Positions 49,701-57,818 of a DNA stretch of 59,142 bases are shown here, piece by piece. Made by a program: the position numbers and the translations under genes. Source of the stretch: Opitutaceae bacterium (GTDB lineage Bacteria > Verrucomicrobiota > Verrucomicrobiia > Opitutales > Opitutaceae); NCBI GenBank assembly GCA_023269585.1, contig JAHFTC010000005.1, positions 31,213 through 90,354 on the forward strand, written 5' to 3'. The first letter of the stretch is position 1. Each line of letters starts with the position of its first letter. A model generated the notes under the pieces. The model was given only the letters and a program-made list of their open reading frames with translations, was not told where the DNA came from and ran no database searches.

Positions 49701-50393
49701 GCCCTCGGGGCGCGCGGCGGCGTCGAGCACGTTGGTCTGCACGAAGACGTCGAGCCAGCCGTCGCGGTCGAAGTCGCCGAAGACGGCCATGAGGCTGGCG
49801 TCGTTCACGGCGAGGCCGGCGGCGGCGGCCTGTTCCTTGAAGGTGCCGTCGCCTTGGTTGACGTAGAGGAGGTTGGGCGCGCCGAAACGGCAGAGGTAGA
49901 GATCGAGGCGGCCGTCGTTGTTCACGTCGGCGAAAGTCGCGCCCTGTTTCCAGATCTTGGCGGCGGCGCCGGTGTCGCCCACGCCGGCCCGGTCGGTGAT
50001 GTCCTCGAACTTCCAGTTGCCGAGGTTGCGGAAGAGGCGGCAGCTTTCGGTCTTGCTGACGACGAAGAGGTCGGGCCGGCCATCGCCGTCGTAGTCGCCG
50101 ATGGCCACGCCGGAACCGATGCCGCCGAGGTCGAACTCGCGCGAACGCCGTCCCCACATGTCCGGGTCCTCGTACTTGTTCTCGGCGATCACGCCCGAGG
50201 ATTCGGGGGCGACGACGGAGAAGAGCGTGGCGCCGCGCGGGCCGGAGCGCGGGGCGAGCGGCTGCGCTTCGAGGCTGCCGCCCGCGGCCGAGGCGGCCGC
50301 GCCGATGAAGGCGGTGAACAACGTGGCCAGCGTGCGGAAGAGGACGCGCGCTTTCGGGCGCGGGCCGGTGGAGGGGCGGTGGGCGTGGCTCAT
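46731..50393 (-). CDS. Giant tandem CRTAC1-type protein (two FG-GAP/ASPIC-UnbV units)
   Basis: The 1220-residue exported protein contains two CRTAC1-like units. The first (about 60-620) has DYDGDGRPDLF, DVNNDGRLDLY, DFDRDGWLDVF, DFDHDGWPDLY and DVDNDGRLDLY repeats and a UnbV module (NRFGIGATITV, HFGLGDETEIRRLTVTWPSG). The second (about 640-1220) has DLDGSGRDSVV, DFDRDGRLDLF, DFNGDGRPDYA and a final UnbV module (NPTAIGARVTAEYADG, LQVRWPSGA). A signal/anchor lies at about 20-40. Residues 524-537 of the first UnbV module include ALSLSKG, an in-frame repeat insertion absent from paralogues. The gene lies 128 bp downstream of the TPR/FG-GAP gene (gap with a Rep-A unit) and 183 bp upstream of the HzsA-like gene. 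Confidence 0.9.
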   Translation of the reverse strand: MSHAHRPSTGPRPKARVLFRTLATLFTAFIGAAASAAGGSLEAQPLAPRSGPRGATLFSVVAPESSGVIAENKYEDPDMWGRRSREFDLGGIGSGVAIGDYDGDGRPDLFVVSKTESCRLFRNLGNWKFEDITDRAGVGDTGAAAKIWKQGATFADVNNDGRLDLYLCRFGAPNLLYVNQGDGTFKEQAAAAGLAVNDASLMAVFGDFDRDGWLDVFVQTNVLDAAARPEGERDYLFRNNRDGTFTDVTARAGVGPGPTHGNSALWWDFDHDGWPDLYVANDFSVPDALFRNNRDGTFTDIIARTAPVVPYSAMGADLGDVDNDGRLDLYVTDMATTTHAKDQRTMAETRARLRPPAEGTAEVPQFPVSALLLNTGAGRLLEAARLAGLEATDWTWSPRLEDFDNDSRIDLHVTNGMYREIHNQDLIGRRAMAGDLTTAMQAVRNSPQLAESNLAFRNLGGLRFENVSATWGLAHTGVSFGSATGDLDGDGDLDLLYCNYQAGPTLLRNDNDSGHRLVCSLQGRANPLEALSLSKGTRSNRFGIGATITVETAGGTQVRPITLGRGFMASSEPIAHFGLGDETEIRRLTVTWPSGAVQTFENLAADQRLTITEPAEAPDTAPPAPAPSTQFAETAAALGLAWTAREEPYDEFLEQRLLPFTLNRRGPALAVADLDGSGRDSVVLGGTTLDPLRVLRPAGPAWAPAEAPAFAAPPFVNDGPLLVLETNGDSHPDLLVAAGGASQPADSPDYQPRLYLNDGHGGFAPAPADALPELPISAGALCAADFDRDGRLDLFLGGRVVPGQYPAAPPSALLANRGGTFADVTADLAPALRTLGLVTAALWSDVDADGWPDLLVALEWGNVRCFRNEEGKGFTDWTEKLGFAAAGTGWWRSLATADFNGDGRPDYAVGNLGLNTQYRASPERPALLFVGAFGGRSAAELVEAYYEGDTLYPRRTRSELGAAIPNILKRFRGSNDYARASLPDLLGADRLAAATRLAATELRSGVCLSQPDGRYVFTPWPHAAQIAPANGLAAGDFNGDGFADLYVVHNTYAPAPSLGRFDGGVSQLLRGDGRGGFTPAATAETGLVVPGGAKALAVLDLDEDGWPDFLVSRNAASSLAFRNRGVAGRHSVRVVLQGPASNPTAIGARVTAEYADGTTTAAEVSAGSGYLSQSTAALFFGSPEANPLRRLQVRWPSGATTIHETTSPVPAMIRLQETAH
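48788..48815. repeat. In-frame 'LSLSKG' repeat (CCTTCGACAGGCTCAGGGCC)
   Basis: This unit, read on the minus strand as LEALSLSKG, interrupts the UnbV module of the 1220-residue protein between LQG and SNRFG. From memory, the same DNA word occurs interspersed in many unrelated bacterial genomes. No second copy was noticed in this window. Confidence 0.75.
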
Positions 50394-50472
50394 TCTGGGG
50401 CGTGGCAGCGGGGAAGGGCGGTATTCAGGGCCTCGGTAGGTTCAACGGGGCAGATGGCGGGCGGAGATGAAT

Positions 50473-50496
50473 GGCGGGCGTAAAGCCCGCCCCACC
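50473..50496. repeat. Rep-A palindrome, intergenic
   Basis: GGCGGGCGTAAAGCCCGCC followed by CCACC, between the 1100- and 1220-residue protein genes. It is identical to the core at 36517-36540. Confidence 0.8.
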
Positions 50497-50521
50497 ATCG
50501 GAGCGGCTCGCGCATGGGGCG

Positions 50522-53500
50522 TCAGGGCACGGCACGGGTTTGGCCGGCGGGATGCGGGACGATCGGGTCGACCCAGCGGGTATTGAATTCCTTGATCCAG
50601 GAGTCGTCGAGATGGGCGGGGCGCGGCTCCGTGCCGTAGAGCTGGTCGTTCATGCCGTTGAACGGCAGCGGCTCGAGGCGCCAGCCCTGCTCGACGTGGA
50701 AATCGGCGTCCTTGTCCCAACCGACGACGTGGAGGAAAAAGGCGCGGGTCATGCCGGGCGCGGGCGGCGGCAGGGCGGCGGCGTCGAACGAGAGCGCGAG
50801 TTCGTCCCCGGCGGCGATCAGGGCGAGGCGGTCGTCGCGCTGGAGCACGAGCGAGTCGACTTCGCCGTAGCGGGTGAACCAGCCGGAGGGCGTGTGCGAC
50901 CACGGCGGCACGGGCGAGGCGTCGCCGTAGATCGGCGTGAGCGGGATCGACGGCGGCAGGTCGGCGAAACGGCTGTAGCCGTACCAGCGCAGGTCGGTGC
51001 GGGTGGGGGAGAGGTGGTGTTCGCGGGAGAGGGCGGAGTCGGCCTTCTCGCACAGCACGGCGGCGTCCCAATAGATCTCGAACGCGGTCGACAGGCGCAG
51101 GCGGCGCGCGCCGGCGGGCAGCTTGCCCGCGAGGTCGACGAGGATGGTCTTGGTCTTGCCGGCGGGCGTGCCGACGACGACGTCGACCTTCTGCCACGCA
51201 CCGTCGGCGCCCTCCACCTCGAGGCCGGGGAAGGGGAAGGGCAGCGACGGGTCGATCGAGCCGGAGATGTTGGCCATGCCGCCGCCGAAGCGGATCCAGC
51301 CGGTGAGCGCGAGCACGAGCGCGCGCTCGGTCGGGATCGGGCCAAAGTCCATGGTGACGGCGAACGGCTCGGCGAGACCGCGCAGCTGCGGGCGGCGCAA
51401 CTGCGCCGGCGAGACCATCTGGTTGTCGACGTGTACGAGCGCCGCGGTGACGTCGAGCCCGTCGCTGCGCAGGGCGGCGAGCGGCGTGGCGAGGGGGCGC
51501 AGCGTCCAGAGCTCGTGCTGGGGGAAGGGCGGCATCGGCACCATCTTGCTCGTGGGATGGACGACGGTGCCCGCGGGGTGGTCGATCGCGATGAGACGCG
51601 CCTCGTCGAGGTAGAGCACTTCGCGCAACTCCTCGGTGAGGCGGACCTCGTAGGCGCCGTCCTTGGGTTGGAATGTCGTCGTGTCGCCGAGCGCGAGCAG
51701 TTCCTCCGGGTCGGCGGACACGAAGATCTTTTCGTTCACCGGCAGGCCGAGCGGAGCGGCGCCGAGGATGTCGGTGACGAAGCGGAAACCGCGGCCGTCC
51801 CAGACGTAGAGATACGGGCAGCAGCCGGCGGGCAGTGCCGGTTCGTTGATGACGTGCGGGGTGGCGGCCACCGGCACGTCGACCTGCGAGGTGGCGAGGT
51901 CGAACCAATAGACCTTGAGCGCGTCGAGCTGCGGGTGGCGGCCCACGCCGATTTCGAGCGGCTGCTGCCGGACGATACGGCTGGAGCGCCAGTCGCCGGC
52001 GATCAGTTCCAGGCGCACGCCCAGCGCGCTCGAGCTGGAGCGGTTGCCGACGAGGCGGAGCTTGAGCTGGCGGTTCTGGTTGCCGCCATCGTTGCGCCAG
52101 AGGCGGAGACCGGCGGCGGAGGCGGTGACCAGATCGGTGTCGCCGTCGTTGTCGAAGTCGGCGGCGACGAGGCCCTCGACGGGGCCGGTGGTGTCGAGTC
52201 CAAGGTCCTTGGTGACATCGCGGAAGCCGGCGTGGCCGGCGTTGCGCCAGACGCGAACGCCGGACGGGCCGAAGGCGACGAGGTCGAGCCAGCCGTCGTT
52301 GTCGAAGTCGACGGGTTGCAGCCCTGCGACGACGAAGCCGGCGAGCGGCAGGCTGGTCTGCTGCGGCGCTTCGCGATCGATGAGCTCGAGCGAGGTGGCG
52401 GTGGCGATCACGGCCTCGAGGCGCAGGTCGTTGTCGAGGTCGGCGGTGACGATCACGGCGCCGGCCGGCCAGCCCTGGGTGGCGAGGCCGGGTGAGAACG
52501 GCGCGGAGCGGGGCTTGGCGAAGTGCTCGGCCGGGGCGGCGGCGCGGGCGACGAACACGCCGGGCAGGCTCTCGTTGTTCCAGTCGGCGGTGAGGATCTG
52601 GGTGGCGCCGGGGATGTCCGTCGGCAGGCCGGAGTCGGTCCAGGCGGGGTCGAAGGCGAGGTTGCCGAGGTTGCGGTAGAGCGCGAGGCCGGCGCCGCCC
52701 GGGCGCACGACGGCGAGGTCGAGGTTGCCGCTGAAATGCAGGTCGGCGAGCACGCCGGCGGTGGCGGTTACGCCCTCGAGGCCGGCGGCGCGGGTGGCGT
52801 CGCGCAGGCGGCCCTGGGCGTAGAACTTGAAGACGCGGGAGTCCTTCTCGCCAAGCACGACCACGTCGTCGAGGCCGTCGTTGTCGAGGTCGCCGGTGAG
52901 CGCGGCGCGGTAACCGCCATCCGGCGACGCGCGCAACGGGCGGCCGAGCGGGGCGAAGCGGCCGGCGCGGTTGTCGAGCAGGGCAAAGCCGCCGCTTTTC
53001 TCGAGGGCGAAGAGGCTGGGGCGGCCATCGCGCTCGTAGTCGACGACCGTGAGCGGCGCGCGGTAGTCGGCTGATGTGGCGGCGAAGGCGGTCGCGGTGT
53101 CCTCGGTGAAACGCACGGCGAGGCCGGCGCGGTCGGGCTGGGCGAGGACGAAGGGTGCGAGCGGCCGGGTGTGTTTGCTGCGTTCGAGGGCGGCCGCGGT
53201 GGCGGACTGGGCGGGGGCGCGGGTACTGATTTCCTGGTGGCGGGAGAGGGCGCGGTTGGCGTCGTCGGTCTGGCCCGCGCGGCGGTAGAGCTGGCTGAGC
53301 TGGTAGTGCGCGGAGGGGTGGTCGGGGGCGGCGCGCACGGTGCTCTCGAAGAGGCGGATGGCGTCGGGGAAGCGGCCGAGTTCGCGCTGGGCGAGGCCCA
53401 TCTGGAAGTCGAGCGCCGGCTCGCCGGGATCGATCGACCACGACTGCTGGAAGGCGGCGGCGGCGGGCTCCGGCTGGTTCTGGCGGAGGAGGGCGCAGCC

Positions 53501-53824
53501 CATGAGGTAGAGGGCGGCGGCGTTGTTGCGATCGAGCTCGAGGACCTGGCGGCAGAAGGGGACGGCGTCGGCCGGGCGGTCGGCGAGCAGGGCGGCGTTG
53601 GCGAGGTTGAGGCGCACGTCGATGCTTTCCGGCGACAGGCGGAGCGCCTGCTGGTAGAGCGTGGTGGCGCCGGCGGCGTCGCCCTTCTCGAGCAGGCCGT
53701 TGCCGCGGTTCATGAGCTGGGCGAACTCGGCGGTGACGGGGGCGGCGCGGCGGGACCGGAAGACGACGACGGCGGTCGCGATCACGATGGCGAGTACGCA
53801 GAACCAGAGCAGGCGCTTGAGCAT
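50522..53824 (-). CDS. TPR plus FG-GAP-like exported protein with unnamed C-terminal domain
   Basis: The 1100-residue protein starts with an N-terminal membrane helix (LLWFCVLAIVIATAVVVF, probably uncleaved). TPR repeats cover about 35-195 (NRGNGLLEKGDAAGATTLYQ, LMGCALLRQNQPEPAAAAFQ). A degenerate FG-GAP/VCBS propeller covers about 225-600 (DLDNDGLDDVV, DFDNDGWLDLV, DFDNDGDTDLV). A UnbV-like strand set follows (SALGVRLELIAGDWR). The C-terminal 410 residues begin CPYLYVWDGRGFRFVTDILG and are homologous to the end of the 1141-residue protein at 30.1-33.6 kb. The ATG at 53824 was preferred to a TTG at 53848. It is the first gene of the minus-strand cluster and is divergent from the aldo/keto reductase across 264 bp, which would hold both promoters. 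Confidence 0.88.
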   Translation of the reverse strand: MLKRLLWFCVLAIVIATAVVVFRSRRAAPVTAEFAQLMNRGNGLLEKGDAAGATTLYQQALRLSPESIDVRLNLANAALLADRPADAVPFCRQVLELDRNNAAALYLMGCALLRQNQPEPAAAAFQQSWSIDPGEPALDFQMGLAQRELGRFPDAIRLFESTVRAAPDHPSAHYQLSQLYRRAGQTDDANRALSRHQEISTRAPAQSATAAALERSKHTRPLAPFVLAQPDRAGLAVRFTEDTATAFAATSADYRAPLTVVDYERDGRPSLFALEKSGGFALLDNRAGRFAPLGRPLRASPDGGYRAALTGDLDNDGLDDVVVLGEKDSRVFKFYAQGRLRDATRAAGLEGVTATAGVLADLHFSGNLDLAVVRPGGAGLALYRNLGNLAFDPAWTDSGLPTDIPGATQILTADWNNESLPGVFVARAAAPAEHFAKPRSAPFSPGLATQGWPAGAVIVTADLDNDLRLEAVIATATSLELIDREAPQQTSLPLAGFVVAGLQPVDFDNDGWLDLVAFGPSGVRVWRNAGHAGFRDVTKDLGLDTTGPVEGLVAADFDNDGDTDLVTASAAGLRLWRNDGGNQNRQLKLRLVGNRSSSSALGVRLELIAGDWRSSRIVRQQPLEIGVGRHPQLDALKVYWFDLATSQVDVPVAATPHVINEPALPAGCCPYLYVWDGRGFRFVTDILGAAPLGLPVNEKIFVSADPEELLALGDTTTFQPKDGAYEVRLTEELREVLYLDEARLIAIDHPAGTVVHPTSKMVPMPPFPQHELWTLRPLATPLAALRSDGLDVTAALVHVDNQMVSPAQLRRPQLRGLAEPFAVTMDFGPIPTERALVLALTGWIRFGGGMANISGSIDPSLPFPFPGLEVEGADGAWQKVDVVVGTPAGKTKTILVDLAGKLPAGARRLRLSTAFEIYWDAAVLCEKADSALSREHHLSPTRTDLRWYGYSRFADLPPSIPLTPIYGDASPVPPWSHTPSGWFTRYGEVDSLVLQRDDRLALIAAGDELALSFDAAALPPPAPGMTRAFFLHVVGWDKDADFHVEQGWRLEPLPFNGMNDQLYGTEPRPAHLDDSWIKEFNTRWVDPIVPHPAGQTRAVP

Positions 53825-54088
53825 CACTTCTTGGTGTTGAACGGCCAACGGGTTGGCAACCCAGTTACGACTGGCGATATCTCGGGTGAAGTTGGCGGTC
53901 TTTGGAGGCGGCTTTCCTACGCTTTGCGCAAGGCTGCGGCCAGTCGGCGGCCGGCGGCGGTGCGGCCTCGCGGTGACGCTTCAAAACGGCGTCGCGTTGT
54001 CCGGGGGTAGGGAAATCGAGCCCGGCCCGCTGGACAAAACGGCGCAGGGGGCTGACCGTCGCGCGCCGTTCTCCCCGGCGCCCCAACC

Positions 54089-55183
54089 ATGACCACCAAG
54101 CCCACCGTCTCCCCGAACCGTCGCGATTTCCTCAAGGTTGGCGGCGCCTCGGTCGCCGCGCTGCTCGGACAGTCGCTGTTGCCCAACCTCGCCTCGGGTG
54201 CCGAACCGACTGCGCCCGCGGCGTCCGCGCCCGCTCCCGGCGCGGGGTTGCCGGTCTGTCCGCCGATGCCGATGCGCAATCTCGGCAAGACGGGGTTTCG
54301 GGTGAGCCTGTTCGGCTTGGGCGGGCAGTCGGCCCTCGAGCGCGGCGACAACGCGGCGATCGCCGTGCCGATCATCGAGCGCGCGCTCGATCTCGGGGTG
54401 AACTACATCGACACGTCGTCGATCTACGGCGGGCCGCAGCGCTGGAGCGAGCGCTACATCGGTGAGGTGATGAAGCGGCGCCGCGCCGAGGCGTTTCTCG
54501 CCAGCAAGACCAAGGACCGCACCCGCGACGGCTCGCTGCGCATGCTCGAGGGATCCTTCAAGCGGCTCAACACCGACCATCTCGATCTCTGGCAACTGCA
54601 CGACGTGGGCACGATGGACGAGGTCGACGCGATCTGCGCGAAGGGCGGGGCTCTGGAGGCGTTGGTCGAGGCGAAGGAGCAGAAGCTGGTGCGTTTTCTC
54701 GGGATCACCGGTCACCACCGTCCGGATGCGCTGATGGAGCTGCTGCGGCGGTTCCCGTTCGACGCCGCGCTGCTCGCGGTGAACGCGGCCGACCGGTACC
54801 ACTACAGTTTCCTCGACGAGCTCGTGCCGCTGGCCGTCGAGCAGCAGCTCGGGATCATCGGCATGAAGGTGGTGAGCCGGGGGCGGTTGCTCTCCTCGTG
54901 GACGCCGCCGTCGGAGGAGGAGCAGAAGCGCTCGTGGGAGTCGACCGGGGCCGTGGCGACCCGCCCGGGCGCGCTCAGCATGCGCGAGGCGATGTACTAC
55001 GCGTACACGCTGCCGATCAGCACGGCGATCGTGGGCGTCGACACCATCGCGCAGCTGGAGGAGAACGTGCAGCTCGCGCGCGAGTTCACGCCGCTCAGCG
55101 ACAAGCAGATGCTGGCGCTCGCCGAGCGCGCCGGCCCGGTGGCGAAACAATCGCTCTTCTTCCGCTTCATGCCGCGCAGCTGA
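54089..55183 (+). CDS. Tat-exported aldo/keto reductase
   Basis: The 364-residue protein has a twin-arginine signal (RRDFLKVGGASVAALLG at residues 11-27) and an Ala/Pro linker, then an aldo/keto reductase barrel from about 60. The catalytic tetrad fits Asp108 and Tyr113 (NYIDTSSIYGG), Lys140 (ASKTKD) and His171 (LWQLHDVG). The family reduces carbonyls with NAD(P)H. Export of the folded enzyme would require a cofactor bound before translocation, which is plausible for Tat. The C-terminal 4Fe-4S extension found in some relatives is absent. It has no operon partner downstream; the following 195 bp hold a degenerate repeat. Confidence 0.92.
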   Translation: MTTKPTVSPNRRDFLKVGGASVAALLGQSLLPNLASGAEPTAPAASAPAPGAGLPVCPPMPMRNLGKTGFRVSLFGLGGQSALERGDNAAIAVPIIERALDLGVNYIDTSSIYGGPQRWSERYIGEVMKRRRAEAFLASKTKDRTRDGSLRMLEGSFKRLNTDHLDLWQLHDVGTMDEVDAICAKGGALEALVEAKEQKLVRFLGITGHHRPDALMELLRRFPFDAALLAVNAADRYHYSFLDELVPLAVEQQLGIIGMKVVSRGRLLSSWTPPSEEEQKRSWESTGAVATRPGALSMREAMYYAYTLPISTAIVGVDTIAQLEENVQLAREFTPLSDKQMLALAERAGPVAKQSLFFRFMPRS

Positions 55184-55214
55184 GGCGTGATCAGGTTCGA
55201 GGGTCGCGGGACGC

Positions 55215-55319
55215 GCGACGAGAGCCAGAAGACCGAGGACGAGCCGGAGCGGTCGAGCGACGCCGATGGCGCAACCGACAGTCCGGCACCCGGCCCTCGA
55301 CGCTCGAGTGAATCGACGC
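55215..55319. repeat. Degenerate ~105-bp interspersed repeat, copy 2
   Basis: Similar along its length to 2562-2668 (see that entry). It lies between the convergent aldo/keto reductase and GAF protein genes, as copy 1 lies between convergent genes. Confidence 0.6.
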
Positions 55320-55378
55320 CGCTGAGGCGATTGGGTTCTTCTCTCGAAGGGGTGGGGCCCGGACGAGGAAGACGTGGG

Positions 55379-56107
55379 TCAGGGCACCGGGGTCCCGGGA
55401 GGCGGTTGGTTCGGTCCTCCAGCGGCGGTCCATTGGTGTTCGACCTTTGAGAAGCACTCCGGGCAGATCCCGTGGGAGGCGTGCGAGCCGGAGAGGTTGT
55501 GGATGTAATTCTCGACCGCGACCCACTCGCCCGAGGCGTCGCGGACCTTCTTGCAGTAGCTGCAGATCGGGTAGATCCGGCTGAGGTCCTCGAGCAGGCG
55601 CTCGTGCCGGAGCAACTGGTGTTTGTCGAAGATCACGCGCAGCGAGAGCTCGATCATGCGCTGGATCATCTCGAGCATGCGGATATGGAGCCCGTTGTGG
55701 CAGTTCGCCTTGTTGTCGAGAAAGCAAACGGTGCCGAACTCGCCGCCGTCGGGGCGCCGGATGGGCAGGCCGATGTACGAGACCATGTGCATGCCGGTGA
55801 CGGCCCCGTTGTCCTGCCACTGGGGATCGGCGAGGGCATCGGGAATGTGGTTGAGGCCATGGCTCTTCAAGGTGCGTTCGCAGTACCAGCCGGAGTCGGG
55901 GTATTGGGTGACGCAGCCGGTCGGGTAGGGATTTCCCTCGGTTCTGCTCGAAAGGAGAATCTCGATCTGGGCCCGGTCGACGCGTGTGATCAGGCCGGCC
56001 GGCACCTTGAAGATCTCGGCCGTCGTGTCGATGATCCGCTGCCACTCGTTGAGGGTCTCATCGGCCAGCAGTTCTTTGGTGAAAGGATTGGAGCGGGGAT
56101 CGCGCAT
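55379..56107 (-). CDS. GAF-domain protein with C-terminal cysteine motif
   Basis: The 242-residue cytoplasmic protein carries a GAF domain at about 15-165 (KVPAGLITRVDRAQIEILLSS, YCERTLKSHGLNHIPDALAD, SYIGLPIRRPDGGEFGTVCFLD). The C-terminal segment IYPICSYCKKVRDASGEWV ... SHGICPECF (about 180-225) is a motif often found at the end of GAF, PAS and CHASE signalling proteins; the CSYC and CPEC pairs could bind a metal. There is no output domain, so it probably senses a small molecule and signals by contact. The ATG at 56107 was chosen. Its upstream region is shared with the phosphatase promoter. Confidence 0.87.
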   Translation of the reverse strand: MRDPRSNPFTKELLADETLNEWQRIIDTTAEIFKVPAGLITRVDRAQIEILLSSRTEGNPYPTGCVTQYPDSGWYCERTLKSHGLNHIPDALADPQWQDNGAVTGMHMVSYIGLPIRRPDGGEFGTVCFLDNKANCHNGLHIRMLEMIQRMIELSLRVIFDKHQLLRHERLLEDLSRIYPICSYCKKVRDASGEWVAVENYIHNLSGSHASHGICPECFSKVEHQWTAAGGPNQPPPGTPVP

Positions 56108-56240
56108 GAGGAGATGGGGGGGGGGGACTGTATTGGGCGGGCGGAGTTGTGCAACCGCGGCGTTCATCCGGGGCTGGTCGATGGCGGGACGCAGCGGGGA
56201 GGGCGGCCCGGCCTCGCCGAAAGGCCGCCAAGGCTCACGC

Positions 56241-56270
56241 CAACTCCAGCCGTGAGCCGGCGGAGCAGGG
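56241..56270. repeat. Rep-J unit (AACTCCAGCCGTGAGCCGGC), copy 1
   Basis: AACTCCAGCCGTGAGCCGGC followed by GGAGCAGGG lies in the divergent promoter region of the GAF and phosphatase genes. A second copy is at 57828-57858. The unit has partial dyad symmetry (GCCGTGAGCCGGC). Confidence 0.65.
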
Positions 56271-56365
56271 GAGGCCGCGGCTGGGGGCCTCGTCTCTCGC
56301 GTGATTTTTGCGTCACGCCGCACTCGGGAGTGGAAGGCGGCGCGGGATGCTGCACACTCGGGTTC

Positions 56366-57808
56366 ATGTCTTCCGTCTCCCGTCGCAATTTCCTGCGCAC
56401 CGGCCTCGCCGGCGGCGCCGTTCTTCTGGCCCCCGGGCTGCGGGCGCAGAGTACGGAGCTGGCCGCCTCTGCCGGCGCCCGACGGGCGCGCAACGTGATC
56501 TTCCTCGTCAGCGACGGCATGAGCCTGGGCACGTTGACGATGGCCGAGCGGCACCTCCGCCGGCAGGAGGGCCGCGGCACGCACTGGCTGGGTCTCTACG
56601 ACCGGCCCGACCTGCGTCGCGCGCTCATGGACACGGCGTCTGCCAACTCGCCGGTGACGGACTCCGCGGCCGCCTCCTCGGCCTGGGGCTGCGGTCACAA
56701 GGTGAAGAATGGCGCGATCAACTTCGCCCCCGACGGCCGCCCGCGCACGCCGATCCTGCGGCTCGCGCGCGCGGCGGGGAAGGGCACCGGGCTGGTCACC
56801 ACGGCGACGATCACGCACGCCACGCCCGCCGGATTCGCCGCGCAGGTGGAGGCGCGCGCGGACGAGGGGATCATCGCCGCGCAGTATCTGGAGGTTGGAG
56901 TCGATGTGCTGCTCGGCGGCGGCGCGAGGTTCTTCGATCCGGCGCAACGCGCCGACCAACGCGACCTGTTCGCCGACTACGCCCGCGCCGGCTACGCCGT
57001 CGTGCGCGATGCCGCGGCGCTGCGGGCGGCGTCGGCCGGCGGGCGCCTGCTCGGCACGTTTGACGACGGCCATCTGCCGTTCGCCCTCGACCACCGCGCC
57101 GATCCCGCGTTGCGCGCGACGGTGCCGACCCTGGCCGAGATGACGCAGGTGGCGCTCGCGCGACTCGCCGCCCACGAGCGCGGTTTCGTGCTGCAGATCG
57201 AGGGCGCCCGCGTCGACCACGCCGCGCACGCCAACGACATCGGCGGCCTGCTCTTCGACCAGCTCGCGTTCGACGACGCCGTGGGCGTGGCCGCTGCGTT
57301 TGCCGCCGGACGCGACGATACGCTCGTCATCGTCACCAGCGACCACGGCAACGCCAATCCCGGGCTCAATGGCGCGGGCGGCAGTTTCACCAGCCGCGGC
57401 GGCAGCTACGGCGACACCCAGGAGTGCTTCGACCGCGTGGCCCGTTTTTCGCAGACCAATGTGTGGACGCTCGCCGGGCTCGGCCCCGACAGCAGCGCCG
57501 CGCAGGTGCGCGAACGCGTGCACACCGCCACGGCATTGGATTTCGACGACGACGAGATCGAGATGCTCCGCCATGCGCTGCGGAAGGAACACCGCGAGGG
57601 CTATCGCGTGCGCAACGCGCCGCTGGTCGCCTACGGCCAGATCCTCGCCAACCACACTTCCGTCGGCTGGACCGGCACCCAGCACACCACCGACTACACT
57701 GAATTGGCCGCCTTCGGCCCGGGCAGCGAAGCGATCGGCGGCGTCGTCCAGAACAACGCCCTTTTCGGCGTGATGACCCGCGCCCTCGGCCTGCCCGTGC
57801 CGGCCTGA
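56366..57808 (+). CDS. Tat-exported alkaline phosphatase (PhoA family)
   Basis: The 480-residue periplasmic enzyme removes phosphate from monoesters. A twin-arginine signal (SRRNFLRTGLAGGAVLL) starts the protein. Active-site motifs are clear: metal-binding Asp50 in FLVSDGMS, nucleophile Ser100 in SPVTDSAAASSAW, GARVDHAAHANDIGG, VTSDHGNANPG and, near the end, GWTGTQHTTDYTE with the last metal ligand. The length is normal for the family. The ATG at 56366 was chosen because it starts directly before the twin-arginine motif. It is divergent from the GAF gene and convergent with the MBL-fold gene, only 10 bp between stops. No pho box was identified. Confidence 0.94.
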   Translation: MSSVSRRNFLRTGLAGGAVLLAPGLRAQSTELAASAGARRARNVIFLVSDGMSLGTLTMAERHLRRQEGRGTHWLGLYDRPDLRRALMDTASANSPVTDSAAASSAWGCGHKVKNGAINFAPDGRPRTPILRLARAAGKGTGLVTTATITHATPAGFAAQVEARADEGIIAAQYLEVGVDVLLGGGARFFDPAQRADQRDLFADYARAGYAVVRDAAALRAASAGGRLLGTFDDGHLPFALDHRADPALRATVPTLAEMTQVALARLAAHERGFVLQIEGARVDHAAHANDIGGLLFDQLAFDDAVGVAAAFAAGRDDTLVIVTSDHGNANPGLNGAGGSFTSRGGSYGDTQECFDRVARFSQTNVWTLAGLGPDSSAAQVRERVHTATALDFDDDEIEMLRHALRKEHREGYRVRNAPLVAYGQILANHTSVGWTGTQHTTDYTELAAFGPGSEAIGGVVQNNALFGVMTRALGLPVPA

Positions 57809-57818
57809 GGCGAGCCTT

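Noticed and set aside
46906-50157. Open frame of 1083 codons on the minus strand
   Set aside because: It overlaps the 1220-residue gene in another frame and is almost entirely Arg/Pro/Ala, as expected for a shifted frame in GC-rich sequence.
48114-50483. Open frame of 789 codons on the plus strand
   Set aside because: It mirrors the FG-GAP repeats of the real minus-strand gene; the periodic Val/Glu/Ala pattern is the complement of DxDxDG coding.
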